From Cryobacterium psychrotolerans (lineage in GTDB: Bacteria > Actinomycetota > Actinomycetes > Actinomycetales > Microbacteriaceae): DNA of 64,000 bases. Both the position numbers and the translations under genes were made by a program. The notes below the pieces were generated by a model. That model was not told where the DNA came from. It did not search any database and saw nothing but the letters and a program-made list of their open reading frames with translations. The stretch lies in the NCBI RefSeq assembly GCF_900101115.1, contig NZ_FNFU01000013.1, forward strand, positions 1-64,000. The letters are read 5' to 3'. Shown piece after piece: positions 43,830 to 52,094 of the stretch (position 1 is the stretch's first letter; each line of letters begins with the position of its first letter).

Positions 43830-44633
43830 GCCGGCCGGCACGGTTTCGAAGCGCTGGAGCAGCTCGGCCGCCACGCTGACGGCGATGGCCGCGGGATCCT
43901 TCGAGGTGATCCCCGGCAGGCCGATCGGAGTGTGGATGCGGGCCAGATCTTCCGGCGTGTGGCCCTCGTCGGCCAGGCGCTGCTGGAAACGCCGCCATTT
44001 GGCGCTCGAACCGATCAGGCCGATGGACGCCAGCTCGGGGAACCGGAGCGCGACGTCGCAGAGCGCCACATCCTCCGCATGGTCGTGGGTCATGATCAGG
44101 ACATGCGTGCCGGCCGGAAGCAGCTCGAAAACCACCTCCGGAACCGGTGCGTGATGCACGCGAAGGCGGGCAGTACTCCCGCCCAGGACGGCGAGTCGAT
44201 CCTCGGCGAGCTGGTCGGCGCGGGAGTCGACCAGGTGCAGGTCCAGCTCATGGCGGCTGAGAATCCGAGCCAGCTCGAGGCCCACATGCCCCAGACCGAA
44301 GATGACGACGGCGGGCACAACCCTGATCGGTTCCACCAGCAGCACCACCTCTCCCCCACAACACTGCACGCCGTGCACGGCCGGGGCCTTGTCGCTCAGC
44401 TGGACGGTCATCAACTCCGGCTCGGCGGCATCCGCGGCAATCAGGGTCCTGGCCCGCTCGATCGCGGTTTCCTCGAGGTTGCCGCCGCCGATTGTCCCCC
44501 AGGCCTCGTGCGCGGAGACGACCATCTTCGCGCCGCCGTTCCTCGGTGCGTGCCCGCGCACCGCCGCGACCGTGACGATGACCCCGGCCAGCCGGTTCGC
44601 ACGCAGATGTTCCACCGCGTCGATCCACGCCAT
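43809..44633 (-). CDS. xdhC: Xanthine dehydrogenase accessory protein XdhC
   Basis: This 274-residue chaperone binds molybdenum cofactor, promotes its sulfuration and inserts it into XdhB. The N-terminal XdhC/CoxI part is GHAPRNGGAKMVVS...TIGGGNLEE, and a conserved QCCGGEV stretch follows. The C-terminal Rossmann domain has VIFGLGHVGLELARIL. It ends the minus-strand xdh operon, one base behind xdhB, and converges on allB. Confidence 0.92.
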   Translation of the reverse strand: MAWIDAVEHLRANRLAGVIVTVAAVRGHAPRNGGAKMVVSAHEAWGTIGGGNLEETAIERARTLIAADAAEPELMTVQLSDKAPAVHGVQCCGGEVVLLVEPIRVVPAVVIFGLGHVGLELARILSRHELDLHLVDSRADQLAEDRLAVLGGSTARLRVHHAPVPEVVFELLPAGTHVLIMTHDHAEDVALCDVALRFPELASIGLIGSSAKWRRFQQRLADEGHTPEDLARIHTPIGLPGITSKDPAAIAVSVAAELLQRFETVPAGSGPAAQ

Positions 44634-44634
44634 G

Positions 44635-47034
44635 TCAGGTGTCCGTCAGGGCGGGAGCGCGTTCGGCGCCGCTCGTGCCCTGCGTCGGCGCCTCAGCCTC
44701 GACGGCCGCGCGCGCCGCCGTCAGGGCCCAGAACACGGCCTCGGGTGTCGCCGGGGAAGCCAGCTCCACGCTGTGCCCGGCCGGCCCGAAGCCGGCAACG
44801 GCCTGGCGCAGCGCCTCGCGGACGCTGAGGGCGAGCATCACCGGCGGCTCGCCCACGGCCTTGGAGCCATAGATCGCACCGTCTTCGGTGGCCCGCTCGA
44901 ACAGCGTGACGTTGAATTCGTCCGGCATCTCCGACAGGCTCGGCAGCTTGTAGGTGCTGGCCGACTGGGTGAGCAGGCGTCCTCGACCCGGGCCGTCGCC
45001 GGCATCCCAGCGCAGATCCTCCAGGGTGAGCCAGCCGGCGCCCTGCACGAAGCCACCCTCCACCTGGCCGATGTCGATGATCGGGGACAGGGAGTCGCCC
45101 ACGTCGTGCACGATGTCGACCCGGCGCACCCGGTACGCCCCCGTGAACCCGTCCACCTCGACCTCGGTCGCGGCGGCTCCGTAGGCGAAGTACTTGAACG
45201 GCTCCCCCTGCATCGCCTTCTGGTCCCAGTAGAGCCCCTCCGTTCGGTAGAAGCCGGCCGCCCACAGCTGCACGCGCTGCAGGTACGCCTCCCCCGCCAC
45301 CTCGGCGAAGCCGATGTCCTGGCCGGCGCCCAGACCCAGGGCGCTCACCCTGCCGCGGGTAAACCGCACGTCCTGGGAGTGCGCGCCGAGCATCCGGCCC
45401 GCGACGTCAGCCATCCGCGCAAGAATCTGATCGCAGGCGTTCTTGATGGCGCCACCGTTGAGGTCGGAGCTGGAACTGGCCGCCGTCGCCGAGGTGTTGG
45501 GTACCTTGTCCGTGCGAGTGGGCGCCAGCCGCACCGCCGACAGGGGAACGCCGAGGGCGGTTGACGCAACCTGCAGCATCTTCGTGTGCAGGCCCTGGCC
45601 CATCTCGGTGCCACCGTGATTGATGAGCACGGATCCGTCCTTGTAGACGTGCACCAGGGCGCCGGCCTGGTTGAACGCGGTGAAGTTGAAGGAGATCCCG
45701 AACTTGACCGGCGTCAGCGCCAGCGCGCGTTTCAGGTGCGGACTGGCCGCGTTGAATGCCCGGGCCTCCTCCGTCCTCCGCGCGAGGGCGCTGCTGTGGA
45801 CCAGCTGGGTCCAGATCGCGCCCAGCCGTTCGGCGTGGCGCACCGGCTGTCCGTACGGCGTCAACTGGCCCGGGGCGTAGAAGTTCTTCCGTCGAAGCTC
45901 GGCCGGGTCGATGCCGAGCAGCGGGGCGCACCGACCGAGGATGTCTTCGATCATGAACATGCCCTGCGGTCCGCCAAAGCCCCGGAACGCCGTCTGCGAG
46001 GTCTTGTTCGTCTTCACGATCCGGCCGCGGGCTTCGATCGCGGGGATCCAGTAGGCATTGTCGATGTGGCAGAGCGCACGGCTCAAGACGGGTTCGGACA
46101 GGTCGAGGCTCCAGCCGCCGTCTGCGGTCAGCGTGGCTTTCAGCCCCAGCAGCAGCCCGTCCTCGGAGAAGCCGACCCGCCAGGAGGCGTGGAACGGGTG
46201 TCGCTTGCCCGTCAGGGTCAGGTCCTGGGTTCGGGTGAGCCGCAGCCGCACCGGCCGGCCGGTCAGCAGGGCGCCGAGCGCGGCCACCGCGGCGAATCCG
46301 TGCGGCTGCATCTCCTTGCCGCCGAACGCTCCGCCCATCCGCAGGCACTGCACCGTCACCGCGTTGCTGCTGAGCCCGAGCACGTGGGCCACGATTGCCT
46401 GCGTCTCGGAGGGGTGCTGGGTGCTGCACTGCACGAACACCCGTCCGTCGTCTTCGACCTGCGCCAGCGCGGCCTGGGTCTCGAGGTAGAAGTGTTCCTG
46501 CCCTCCGACCTCACTCTCGCCCTCGAACACCCGGGCGGCCCCGGCCAGTGCCGCGTCGGCGTCTCCGCGTCGCACGGTGCGGGTCTCGCCCTGGAACGAC
46601 TCGGCCGTGATGGCCTCCGACAGGGTCACCACCGAGGTCAGCACCTCATACTCGACCTGCACGGCGTCGGCGCCGAGCCGGGCGGCCTCAGTGGATTCGG
46701 CCAGGACCCAGCACAGCGCCTGACCGTAGAACATGACTTCCGTGGGGAACAACGGCTCGTCGTGCTTGATCCCGGAATCGTTGATGCCGGGCACGTCGTC
46801 GGCGGTGAGCACCCGGACGACGCCGGGAACGCCGAGGGCGCCGTCGGTGCGCAACACGCTCACGCGGGCATGGGCATGGGTGGACTGAACCGGCCAGGCG
46901 GTCAGCACCCCGGCCGTGCGGGATGCCAGGTCGTCGGTGAAGATCGCCCGCCCGGTCGCGTGCAGGATCGCGCTTTCGTGCGGCACGGGCAGGCCGACCG
47001 CCGGGTCGACCGGGCGATCCGAGAGGGCACTCAT
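44635..47034 (-). CDS. xdhB: Xanthine dehydrogenase, molybdopterin-binding subunit
   Basis: This 799-residue molybdenum hydroxylase subunit oxidises hypoxanthine and xanthine to urate. Visible are GGQEHFYLETQAA, the moco-binding RMGGAFGGKE, FRGFGGPQGMF, GGTEMGQGLHTKM and the catalytic Glu in KAVGEPPVMLALSV. Length is as expected. The ATG overlaps the xdhA stop. It works as an (AB)2 complex with XdhA, and XdhC follows directly. Confidence 0.94.
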   Translation of the reverse strand: MSALSDRPVDPAVGLPVPHESAILHATGRAIFTDDLASRTAGVLTAWPVQSTHAHARVSVLRTDGALGVPGVVRVLTADDVPGINDSGIKHDEPLFPTEVMFYGQALCWVLAESTEAARLGADAVQVEYEVLTSVVTLSEAITAESFQGETRTVRRGDADAALAGAARVFEGESEVGGQEHFYLETQAALAQVEDDGRVFVQCSTQHPSETQAIVAHVLGLSSNAVTVQCLRMGGAFGGKEMQPHGFAAVAALGALLTGRPVRLRLTRTQDLTLTGKRHPFHASWRVGFSEDGLLLGLKATLTADGGWSLDLSEPVLSRALCHIDNAYWIPAIEARGRIVKTNKTSQTAFRGFGGPQGMFMIEDILGRCAPLLGIDPAELRRKNFYAPGQLTPYGQPVRHAERLGAIWTQLVHSSALARRTEEARAFNAASPHLKRALALTPVKFGISFNFTAFNQAGALVHVYKDGSVLINHGGTEMGQGLHTKMLQVASTALGVPLSAVRLAPTRTDKVPNTSATAASSSSDLNGGAIKNACDQILARMADVAGRMLGAHSQDVRFTRGRVSALGLGAGQDIGFAEVAGEAYLQRVQLWAAGFYRTEGLYWDQKAMQGEPFKYFAYGAAATEVEVDGFTGAYRVRRVDIVHDVGDSLSPIIDIGQVEGGFVQGAGWLTLEDLRWDAGDGPGRGRLLTQSASTYKLPSLSEMPDEFNVTLFERATEDGAIYGSKAVGEPPVMLALSVREALRQAVAGFGPAGHSVELASPATPEAVFWALTAARAAVEAEAPTQGTSGAERAPALTDT

Positions 47035-48515
47035 GACAGGGCCTCCCCGGTGGCTTCGGTGTAGAACTTGAGCATCGCCTGGACGAGCATGGCCTTGCGG
47101 TAGGCGGCGCTTGCCCGGTGGTCGTCCAGGGGGGTCCCCTCGTCGCCGAGCGCGGCCGCGGCCCTGCGCACGGCCGGGGCCGCCCACGGTTGGCCTTCCA
47201 GGGCCTGCTCGGTTGCCCGCGCGCGCAGCGGGGTTGCCGCCACGCCGCCCAGGCCGATGCGGGCCCGTGTCACCAGGCCGTCGTCGACGTCGATGGCGAA
47301 GGCCACGGCCACGCTCGAGATGTCGTCGAACCGGCGCTTCGCTATTTTGTGGAACGCGGTGGTCCCCGCCAGCGGCAGCGGTATCCGGATCGCCCGGAGA
47401 ATCTCGTCCGGGCGGCGCACGGACCTGCGATAGCCGGTGAAGTAGTCGCTGAGCTCGACCTCGCGCTCGCCCACCGTCGAGGCCAGGACGACCACCGCGT
47501 CCAGGGCCAGGAGGGCCGGCGGGCTGTCGCCGATGGGAGAGCCGGTGCCCAGGTTGCCGCCGAAGGTCGCACGATTGCGGATGAGCCGGGACGCGAACTG
47601 GGGGATCATGTCGCCAAGCAGAGGCACCCGGCCGGCCAGGGCGCTCTCTACCTCAGACAGCGGCACGGCCGCGCCGATCTGGATGAACCGGTCCCCGAAT
47701 TCCAGGGTGCGAAGCTCCCCGATCGCATCGATGGCGAGCACGAGCGGGCTGCGGCGGCCGCGCAGATTGACTTCCACGCCCCAGTCCGTCGACCCGGCGA
47801 TCAGCACCGCGGTCGGATTCTCGGCCAGCAGGCCGACCGCCTCGGCCAGCGTCCGCGGGCGCACGAATTTCCCGTCGGGAGCCTCCAGCACCGTTGCCGC
47901 CGGCCGCGGGGGCGGGAGGTCCCGCCGGGCGGCGAGCTCGTCGCCGGCCTGCGGGGCGCCGAGGGCGTAGGCGGCGTCGCGGATCGGGCGGTACCCGGTG
48001 CACCGGCAGAGATTGCCGGCCAGCGCATGAAGATCGAACCCGTTCGGGCCGCGTTCTCCGCACGGGGCATCGTCGCTGAGGTCGCCTCCCGGCTGCCGGT
48101 CCCGCCGGTAGAATTCGGCCGCCATGCTGCAGGCGAAACCCGGAGTGCAGTATCCGCACTGGGAGCCGCCTGCTGCGGCGAGTCCGGCCTGGACCGGGTG
48201 AAGCGCTGCCGGCGTGCCCAGTCCCTCTGCTGTCACCAGCTCCTGGCCGTCGAGCGCCCAGGCCGGGATCAGGCACGCGTTGACCGCCGCCCAGGCGGTG
48301 CCGCCCGAACCGTCGGCCTGGCCGACGAGCACTGCGCACGCGCCGCACTCACCCTCGGCGCAGCCTTCCTTGCTGCCGGACAGGCCGTTCTCCCGCAGCC
48401 ACTCGAGGGCCGTCGCGTGTGCACGCACACCGGCCAACGGGCGTCGTTGCCCGTTCACAGTCACGCTGGATTCATAGGTCACACTGGATTCATAGTTCAC
48501 GCTTGGATCATCCAT
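47031..48515 (-). CDS. xdhA: Xanthine dehydrogenase, FeS/FAD subunit
   Basis: This 494-residue electron-transfer subunit carries a [2Fe-2S] cluster on Cys52, Cys57, Cys60 and Cys81, and a second on Cys120, Cys123, Cys170 and Cys172 (NLCRCTGY). The FAD domain has LIAGSTDWGVEV and FGGNLGTGSPIGDSPPALLALDA. A CO-dehydrogenase-flavoprotein C-terminal domain follows. The N-terminus begins with a 6-residue tandem repeat (SVNYES/SVTYES) encoded by an 18-bp duplication. AAAGGAG sets the start at 48515. Confidence 0.92.
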   Translation of the reverse strand: MDDPSVNYESSVTYESSVTVNGQRRPLAGVRAHATALEWLRENGLSGSKEGCAEGECGACAVLVGQADGSGGTAWAAVNACLIPAWALDGQELVTAEGLGTPAALHPVQAGLAAAGGSQCGYCTPGFACSMAAEFYRRDRQPGGDLSDDAPCGERGPNGFDLHALAGNLCRCTGYRPIRDAAYALGAPQAGDELAARRDLPPPRPAATVLEAPDGKFVRPRTLAEAVGLLAENPTAVLIAGSTDWGVEVNLRGRRSPLVLAIDAIGELRTLEFGDRFIQIGAAVPLSEVESALAGRVPLLGDMIPQFASRLIRNRATFGGNLGTGSPIGDSPPALLALDAVVVLASTVGEREVELSDYFTGYRRSVRRPDEILRAIRIPLPLAGTTAFHKIAKRRFDDISSVAVAFAIDVDDGLVTRARIGLGGVAATPLRARATEQALEGQPWAAPAVRRAAAALGDEGTPLDDHRASAAYRKAMLVQAMLKFYTEATGEALS

Positions 48516-48594
48516 GGTCCCCGCTCCTTTTCGTACCTTCCCCCAGGATGACAATGTAAGCCATCGTGACGACGGGCACACTGACATCCCGGAC

Positions 48595-49080
48595 CTAATA
48601 TGCGATCCGGTCGGGGGTGCTCAGCCAGACGTTGAAGGGTTCCGTGGCGTCATCGCCGAGGCCGATCCGATTGATCGGCATGATGCTGTCCTCGCCGCCG
48701 GGGTTCTCGAAGTAGTCGTAGAAGACCGCGTCATCGAACCCCGCTCCGGCCGCATCGTCACGGTCGGCCGCGAAGAACACCGTGCCGATGCGCGCCCACA
48801 GGGCCGAGGAGAGACACATCGGGCACGGTTCGCAGCTCGCGTACAACGTCGCCCCGGTGAGGTCGAACGTGCCGAGACCCTGGCAGGCCGCCCTGATTGC
48901 GGTCACCTCGGCATGGGCCGTGGGGTCCAGGTTCGCGGTGACCCGGTTCACTCCCTCGAACACGCGGCCGTCCGGCGCGACGACGAGGGCCCCGAAAGGC
49001 CCGCCGCTGCTCCGGACGTTGTCGGTGGCGAGTTGCACGGCCTGCCTCAGCAGCAGTGCCTCCTGGTGCGATGCATCCAT
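48595..49080 (-). CDS. guaD: Guanine deaminase (CDA-fold nucleobase deaminase)
   Basis: This 161-residue zinc deaminase converts guanine to xanthine. The zinc site is His56 in HAEVTAIR (Glu58 is the proton shuttle), with Cys86 and Cys89 in CEPCPMC. The C-terminal swapped tail expected in GuaD is present. The context between uricase and xanthine dehydrogenase supports guanine over cytosine or tRNA adenosine as substrate. AAGGAG precedes the ATG. Confidence 0.9.
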   Translation of the reverse strand: MDASHQEALLLRQAVQLATDNVRSSGGPFGALVVAPDGRVFEGVNRVTANLDPTAHAEVTAIRAACQGLGTFDLTGATLYASCEPCPMCLSSALWARIGTVFFAADRDDAAGAGFDDAVFYDYFENPGGEDSIMPINRIGLGDDATEPFNVWLSTPDRIAY

Positions 49081-49122
49081 GGGACTGGGCTCCTTAATTC
49101 TTTCGAACCGTGAATTCCGGGA

Positions 49123-50037
49123 CTAACAGAAGCCGGCCATGCCCTCCCAGGCGGCTGCGGCATCGGTTGCGTCATCGCGCTGCACGACGGCCTCGATCAG
49201 GCCGTACGGGCGGTCGGCGGCGAAGAAGACCTCGCCGGGGTTGTCGAGGTCGAACGGCGAGAGGTCGACCAGGTAATGGTGGCGGTTGGGCATCGAGAAC
49301 TTGATCTCGTCGATCTCGGGGTGAGCCTCGAGAACGGCCTTGCCCATCTGGAACAGGGTCTGCTGCAGGGCGTGGGAATGCTTGTCGGCGAAGGCCCTGA
49401 GCAGCACGCGTCGCACGTCCGCGTAGACCGCGTCGTAATCGAGCCCTGCGGTGTTGTAGCGCCAGCGGGCGGTGACCGAGGTGGCGAGGATGCGATCGGT
49501 GGCGTCCTGCAGGGTCGTGTACACGTCGCGGGGGAAGCCGGTGAACTGCGACCCGGTGGATTTGAGCACCGAGAGGTCCTTCAGGCCGGCGATGACCGTG
49601 GGTGCGCCGCCTCCGTCGATCGTGACGGTGGCGGTGCGGATTTCGGTGCCGCCACGGACGAAGGCGTGGTCATGGGTGCTTTCGCCGTCTTCGTTGCCCA
49701 TGTCGATGTGGGCCCAGGAGTACTTTTCGGCCGCCCAGCGGCCGCCGGTGACCCACTCGAAGTCGTCAACGAAATGCCGGGCGAGGCGAAGGAGGAGATC
49801 CTCGGGGGCGCCGACGCCGTCCCTGGCGAAGGCGAAGGCCGTGTTCTTCTGGGTGTCCGTGGCAATGACGTGCGCGTTGTCGCCCTCGACGTGGGCCGCC
49901 TCGAAGTCACCGCGCAGCTGGGAGGTGATGCTCAGGTCTTCGATCTCGTGGCGCGCCGTGTCCCTGGTCACCTTGACGAGGCGCACCTCGGCCTTCCCAT
50001 ACTGGTTGGCGCCGAGAACGATGCTGCCGTGTGCCAT
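49123..50037 (-). CDS. Factor-independent urate oxidase (uricase)
   Basis: This 304-residue cofactor-free uricase oxidises urate to 5-hydroxyisourate. It has two T-fold repeats, with VTRDTARHEIEDLSITSQL near the start, VIATDTQKNTAFAF holding the catalytic Thr, and the second-half stretch SMPNRHHYLVDLSPF. It lies 2 bases behind the hydroxyisourate hydrolase gene. The two gene products act in sequence with UraD. Length matches known uricases. Confidence 0.94.
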   Translation of the reverse strand: MAHGSIVLGANQYGKAEVRLVKVTRDTARHEIEDLSITSQLRGDFEAAHVEGDNAHVIATDTQKNTAFAFARDGVGAPEDLLLRLARHFVDDFEWVTGGRWAAEKYSWAHIDMGNEDGESTHDHAFVRGGTEIRTATVTIDGGGAPTVIAGLKDLSVLKSTGSQFTGFPRDVYTTLQDATDRILATSVTARWRYNTAGLDYDAVYADVRRVLLRAFADKHSHALQQTLFQMGKAVLEAHPEIDEIKFSMPNRHHYLVDLSPFDLDNPGEVFFAADRPYGLIEAVVQRDDATDAAAAWEGMAGFC

Positions 50038-50039
50038 GG

Positions 50040-50378
50040 TCAGCTTCCCCTGTAGGTCGAGTATGCGAATGGGCTGAGCAGCAGAGGTACGTGGTAGTGC
50101 TGCGCGGGGTCGGTGACCTCGAAATCGATCGACACCACGGGGTAGAACGTGTCTCGGCTGGTTCCGGCGAAGTATTCGCCGGTGGCGAAGCGCAGCCGGT
50201 AGGTTCCGCGCTCGAGCAGCTCCGGACCGAGGTCACTCACGCGGCCATCGGCGTCGGTTCGGCCGGCAGCGATCTCGGTGCCGTCCACGTCCAGCAGGGA
50301 GACGGCGACGCCTCCGGCCGGACGACCGGTGGCGGCATCCAGAATATGAGTACTGACATGACTACGGAGCTGGCTCAC
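50040..50378 (-). CDS. uraH: 5-hydroxyisourate hydrolase
   Basis: This 112-residue transthyretin-like protein hydrolyses 5-hydroxyisourate to OHCU. It has the family start SHVSTHILDAATGRPAGGV (catalytic His), an Arg-bearing middle TYRLRFATGEYF, HYHVPLLLSPFAYSTYRGS and the diagnostic C-terminal YRGS. The ATG overlaps the uraD stop (50375-50378). Confidence 0.95.
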   Translation of the reverse strand: MSQLRSHVSTHILDAATGRPAGGVAVSLLDVDGTEIAAGRTDADGRVSDLGPELLERGTYRLRFATGEYFAGTSRDTFYPVVSIDFEVTDPAQHYHVPLLLSPFAYSTYRGS

Positions 50379-50872
50379 GACGTCAGGATTCCTTCCAGAC
50401 GGAGCACGGCGATCTCGCGCAGCTGATCCGCGACGACGGGGATCTCCTCCTCGGGTGAGTGCGTCAGCCGGCTCCGCAGCGCAGCAAGGATCTCCTCCGG
50501 CGTGCGCCGCGCAGCCCGGATCAGAAAAACTCGCCCGAATCGTTCCTCATAGGCGCGGTTGCCCGCGGCAAGCGCCTCCGCGACGGCGGTGTCCCCTGGA
50601 TCGATTCCGGCCTGTTCCGAACGGGAGAGCGAGGCTTCGGCGTGCGCGCCGCGCGCCCGCTCCCCGATCCGGGCGTGGCGGGCGAGCGCTCCGTCGATTT
50701 CGGCGATCGTCCAGGGTGCTGCGATGTGCCGCGCCACCGTGAGGAGCTCCTCCACGTCGGAGTACGGGCGGGCGTCGACGACGCCATCGACCCACCGGGC
50801 GATCTGCACGCACGGGCGCACGGCATCCCGAGCCTGCTCGCGGTCGAGGAGGTTGAACTGTTCAAGCGTCAT
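50375..50872 (-). CDS. uraD: OHCU decarboxylase
   Basis: This 165-residue all-helical enzyme decarboxylates 2-oxo-4-hydroxy-4-carboxy-5-ureidoimidazoline to S-allantoin. It shows a WxxA-like ARWVDGVVDARPYS, RHARIGERARGAHAEASLSRSEQAGI (the usual HPxIG appears as HARIG) and NRAYEERFGRVFLIRAARRTPEEIL. It is the first gene of the minus-strand purine operon. The upstream 130 bases hold its promoter and a converging hairpin. The start at 50872 is preferred over an extension of 10 residues. Confidence 0.92.
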   Translation of the reverse strand: MTLEQFNLLDREQARDAVRPCVQIARWVDGVVDARPYSDVEELLTVARHIAAPWTIAEIDGALARHARIGERARGAHAEASLSRSEQAGIDPGDTAVAEALAAGNRAYEERFGRVFLIRAARRTPEEILAALRSRLTHSPEEEIPVVADQLREIAVLRLEGILTS

Positions 50873-50965
50873 TGCTTGTTCCCCCTGGCGTAACTTCCAC
50901 AATGAGAAAGCGCTATGTCATTGCAAGTGAAGTGGCTGGGGGTGGGTCTGTCAAGCATCGACCCG

Positions 50966-50993
50966 GCCAGGTGCCGCACGAGCGGCACCTGGC
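50966..50993 (-). terminator. Hairpin after the zinc alcohol dehydrogenase gene
   Basis: A perfect 12-bp stem (arm GCCAGGTGCCGC, loop ACGA) sits 10 bases beyond the minus-strand dehydrogenase stop and upstream of the uraD promoter region. It is a plausible terminator that separates the two minus-strand units. No T-run is present. Confidence 0.6.
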
Positions 50994-51003
50994 TTTCGGG
51001 CCG

Positions 51004-52050
51004 CTAGGGGCGGAGCAGAACCTTGATCGCGCGGCGTTCGTCCATGGCGGCGTAGGCCTCCGCGACATCCGCCAGCGGCAGCTCGAGGTCGAAGACGCGG
51101 CCGGGGTTGATCGCGCCGGAGAGCACCTCGGGCAGCAGTTCCTCGACGTAGCCGCGCACGGACGCGACGCCGCCGTTGAGGCCGACGTTCCGGCTGAACA
51201 GCGGGCGCACGGCGATGGGGCCGCCGGTGGGCACGCCCACGTAGCCGACCATGCCGCCGGGCCGGGCCGACTCGATCGCCTGGTCCATCGACTCCTTGGT
51301 TCCGACGCACTCGAGCACGCAGTCGGCGCCGATTCCGTCGAAGAGCTCGCGGATGCGGGCGACGCCCGCCTCGCCGCGTTCCTCAACGATGTCGGTGGCG
51401 CCGAACTCGCGGGCGACGGCCTGCCGATCCGCGTGGCGCGACATGGCCACGATCCGGGACGCACCGAGGCGCTTGGCCGCGATGATGGCGCAGAGGCCGA
51501 CCGCGCCGTCGCCGACGACGACGACCGTGCTGCCGGTGGTCACGCCGGCGGAAACAGCCGCGTGGTGGCCGGTGCCCATGACGTCGGCGAGGGTGAGCAG
51601 GCCGGGAACCTGGGCGTCGTCCGGCATCGACGGGGTCGCCACGAGCGAGCCGTCGGCGTGGGGCACGCGCACCTTTTCGCCCTGGGCGCCGTCGGCGAAG
51701 CCGCCGAGCTGGTCGTCGGAGCCCCACCAGCCGCCGTTGAGGCAGGAGGTGCTGACGCCGTTCTGACAGTTGACGCAGGTGTTGTCGCAGTCGTAGAAGG
51801 GTGCGATGACGAAGTCGCCTACCTTGACGGTGCGGACGTCCGGGCCGATGGCCTCGACGACGCCCACGAACTCGTGGCCGATCCGGTGAGGTTCGTCCGT
51901 CGGCTGCACGCCGCGGTACGGCCACAGGTCGGAGCCGCAGACGCACGCGGCGACGACGCGCACGATGGCGTCACCCCCGGTGGAGAGGATCGGGTCGGCT
52001 ACTTCTTCCAGGCGGACGTCTCTCTCGCCGTAAATCACTGTTGCACGCAT
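51004..52050 (-). CDS. Zinc-dependent alcohol dehydrogenase family protein (MDR)
   Basis: This is a 348-residue medium-chain dehydrogenase. Catalytic zinc ligands are Cys in ACVCGSDLWPY, His-Glu in IGHEFVG and a distal acidic/Cys region. A partial structural-zinc Cys set is seen in CDNTCVNCQNG...SCLNG. The NAD(P) fold is VVVVGDGAVGLCAIIAAKRLGA. The substrate is unknown, and family relatives act on alcohols or aldehydes. TAGGCT lies 6 bases before the ATG on its strand, so it is probably leaderless. Confidence 0.88.
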   Translation of the reverse strand: MRATVIYGERDVRLEEVADPILSTGGDAIVRVVAACVCGSDLWPYRGVQPTDEPHRIGHEFVGVVEAIGPDVRTVKVGDFVIAPFYDCDNTCVNCQNGVSTSCLNGGWWGSDDQLGGFADGAQGEKVRVPHADGSLVATPSMPDDAQVPGLLTLADVMGTGHHAAVSAGVTTGSTVVVVGDGAVGLCAIIAAKRLGASRIVAMSRHADRQAVAREFGATDIVEERGEAGVARIRELFDGIGADCVLECVGTKESMDQAIESARPGGMVGYVGVPTGGPIAVRPLFSRNVGLNGGVASVRGYVEELLPEVLSGAINPGRVFDLELPLADVAEAYAAMDERRAIKVLLRP

Positions 52051-52094
52051 CCCCCGAGCCTAACCCCCGCGGGCCCGAGGGATCGCTGGACGGT

